Assembly (NCBI RefSeq): GCF_000760935.2
Contig: NZ_CP049744.1
Span: 558,001 to 622,000, forward strand
From: Rhodococcoides fascians A25f
Lineage (GTDB): Bacteria > Actinomycetota > Actinomycetes > Mycobacteriales > Mycobacteriaceae
Direction: 5' to 3'
DNA length: 64,000 bases
Every line of letters begins with the position of its first letter. Position 1 is the first letter of the stretch. Under the pieces are notes generated by a model. That model worked only from the letters and a program-made list of their open reading frames with translations, was not told the origin of the DNA and searched no databases. A program made the translations under genes and the position numbers. Below are positions 63,501-64,000 of the stretch, in pieces.

Positions 63501-63543
63501 TCGAGCTCCATTCGTCGAGATGCTGATGTCCTGATGCTACATA

Positions 63544-63570
63544 GCAACAATTGGTGTTGCAATGTTGCAA
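63544..63570. promoter_or_regulatory. Repeat-rich operator between PF10118 gene and tetR
   Basis: GCAACA (63544-63549) and TGTTGC (63555-63560) form an inverted repeat with a 5-base spacer, and TGTTGCAA is repeated in tandem at 63555-63562 and 63563-63570. The region lies between divergent starts at 63500 and 63603 and is a good candidate for TetR binding and promoter elements. Confidence 0.6.
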
Positions 63571-63602
63571 GAAGTGATCGAGGGTGACGTTAGGATCGGA
63601 CG

Positions 63603-64000
63603 ATGCATCCAGACGGTGACGACGGGCCGATCCTCGATGCCGCGTTGGAGTTGTTCGGCGAGGTCGGCATTCCCAGAACGACCATCGGCGACGTCGCCAA
63701 GCGCGCCAAGATCAACCGGGTGACCGTCTATCGCCGCATCGGCTCCAAGGATGAGCTGGTGCGGGCGGTCATGGCGCGTGAATCGACGAGGCTGTTCGTC
63801 GCGGTGGCGGCAGCGGCCGCCGAACAGTCGTCGCGTGCGGATCGAGCCGCGCACGGATTTGCGACGACGATCGATTCGGTGCGAACCAACCCCGTTCTGC
63901 TCAAGATGTTCGATTCCGAGAGTGCGTTGGTGCTCGAACAGTTGACGACCAATGCGTCGACATTGCTCGCGTCCGCGATAGACGCTGCCGCGCAGATCGC
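63603..64000 (+). CDS. TetR-family regulator, 3' end cut by window edge
   Basis: The first 132 codons of a TetR-type regulator are visible. PILDAALELFGEVGIPRTTI, then GDVAKRAKINRVTVYRRIGS and KDELVRAVMARE form a complete DNA-binding domain. The start of the ligand domain follows before the right edge. It is divergent from the PF10118-reductase-BVMO-SDR operon, and repeat-rich DNA lies between them, so it is the likely repressor. ATG at 63603 is chosen because the helix-turn-helix begins about ten residues later. Confidence 0.85.
   Translation, partial: MHPDGDDGPILDAALELFGEVGIPRTTIGDVAKRAKINRVTVYRRIGSKDELVRAVMARESTRLFVAVAAAAAEQSSRADRAAHGFATTIDSVRTNPVLLKMFDSESALVLEQLTTNASTLLASAIDAAAQI

Overview
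The window is high-GC actinobacterial chromosome, most likely from Rhodococcus or a close mycolic-acid relative. The reasons are a mycothiol-type formaldehyde dehydrogenase, a DUF3068/PorA-like membrane protein, a leucine-catabolism cluster in the order known from Mycobacterium, frequent GTG/TTG starts, and many ATGA/GTGA gene overlaps. I see no rRNA, tRNA, CRISPR array, insertion sequence, phage gene or origin. The content is catabolic and regulatory.

Left part (1-8900). A leftward operon (SDR, FAD-binding dehydrogenase, MHS-type transporter, second SDR cut by the window edge) faces an IclR regulator. A SnoaL-like gene beyond the regulator carries the same composite operator. Then come an exo/endonuclease/phosphatase-family protein, a Dabb protein, a divergent P450 and a small membrane protein.

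Central part (8900-31200). This looks like a glycine betaine to pyruvate regulon. A BCCT carrier imports betaine. A Rieske oxygenase with its own Rieske ferredoxin and FAD reductase would demethylate it to dimethylglycine plus formaldehyde, and a mycothiol-dependent dehydrogenase would remove the formaldehyde. A dimethylglycine dehydrogenase and heterotetrameric sarcosine oxidase (soxBDAG) give glycine and folate-bound C1 units. FolD and PurU process the C1 units, GlyA makes serine and SdaA makes pyruvate. The sox operon also holds a DHPS (folP) and a GcvH-like protein whose lipoyl lysine is replaced. TGATATATCA, or a one-base variant, recurs at five control regions; three of these share a TTGAC(C/G)-N17/18-TACTCT promoter. 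Two paralogous GntR/FCD regulators with nearly identical recognition helices are the obvious candidate binders.

Right part (31200-64000). In order: a LysR/MatC/PrpF carboxylate locus; TetR with a thiolase-like protein and enoyl-CoA hydratase; a lipoprotein; a LysR gene between two serine beta-lactamase-fold genes; MarR; a leucine/itaconate-type operon (accD-accA-acyl-CoA dehydrogenase-maoC-citE) facing its TetR; a DUF3068 protein; an MFS carrier, nickel/cobalt permease and secreted lipase; an aromatic meta-cleavage operon (extradiol dioxygenase, FAH hydrolase, MhpA-like hydroxylase, SDR) facing TetR; and a PF10118 ferritin-like protein, Fe-S reductase, Baeyer-Villiger monooxygenase and SDR operon facing a TetR truncated by the right edge.
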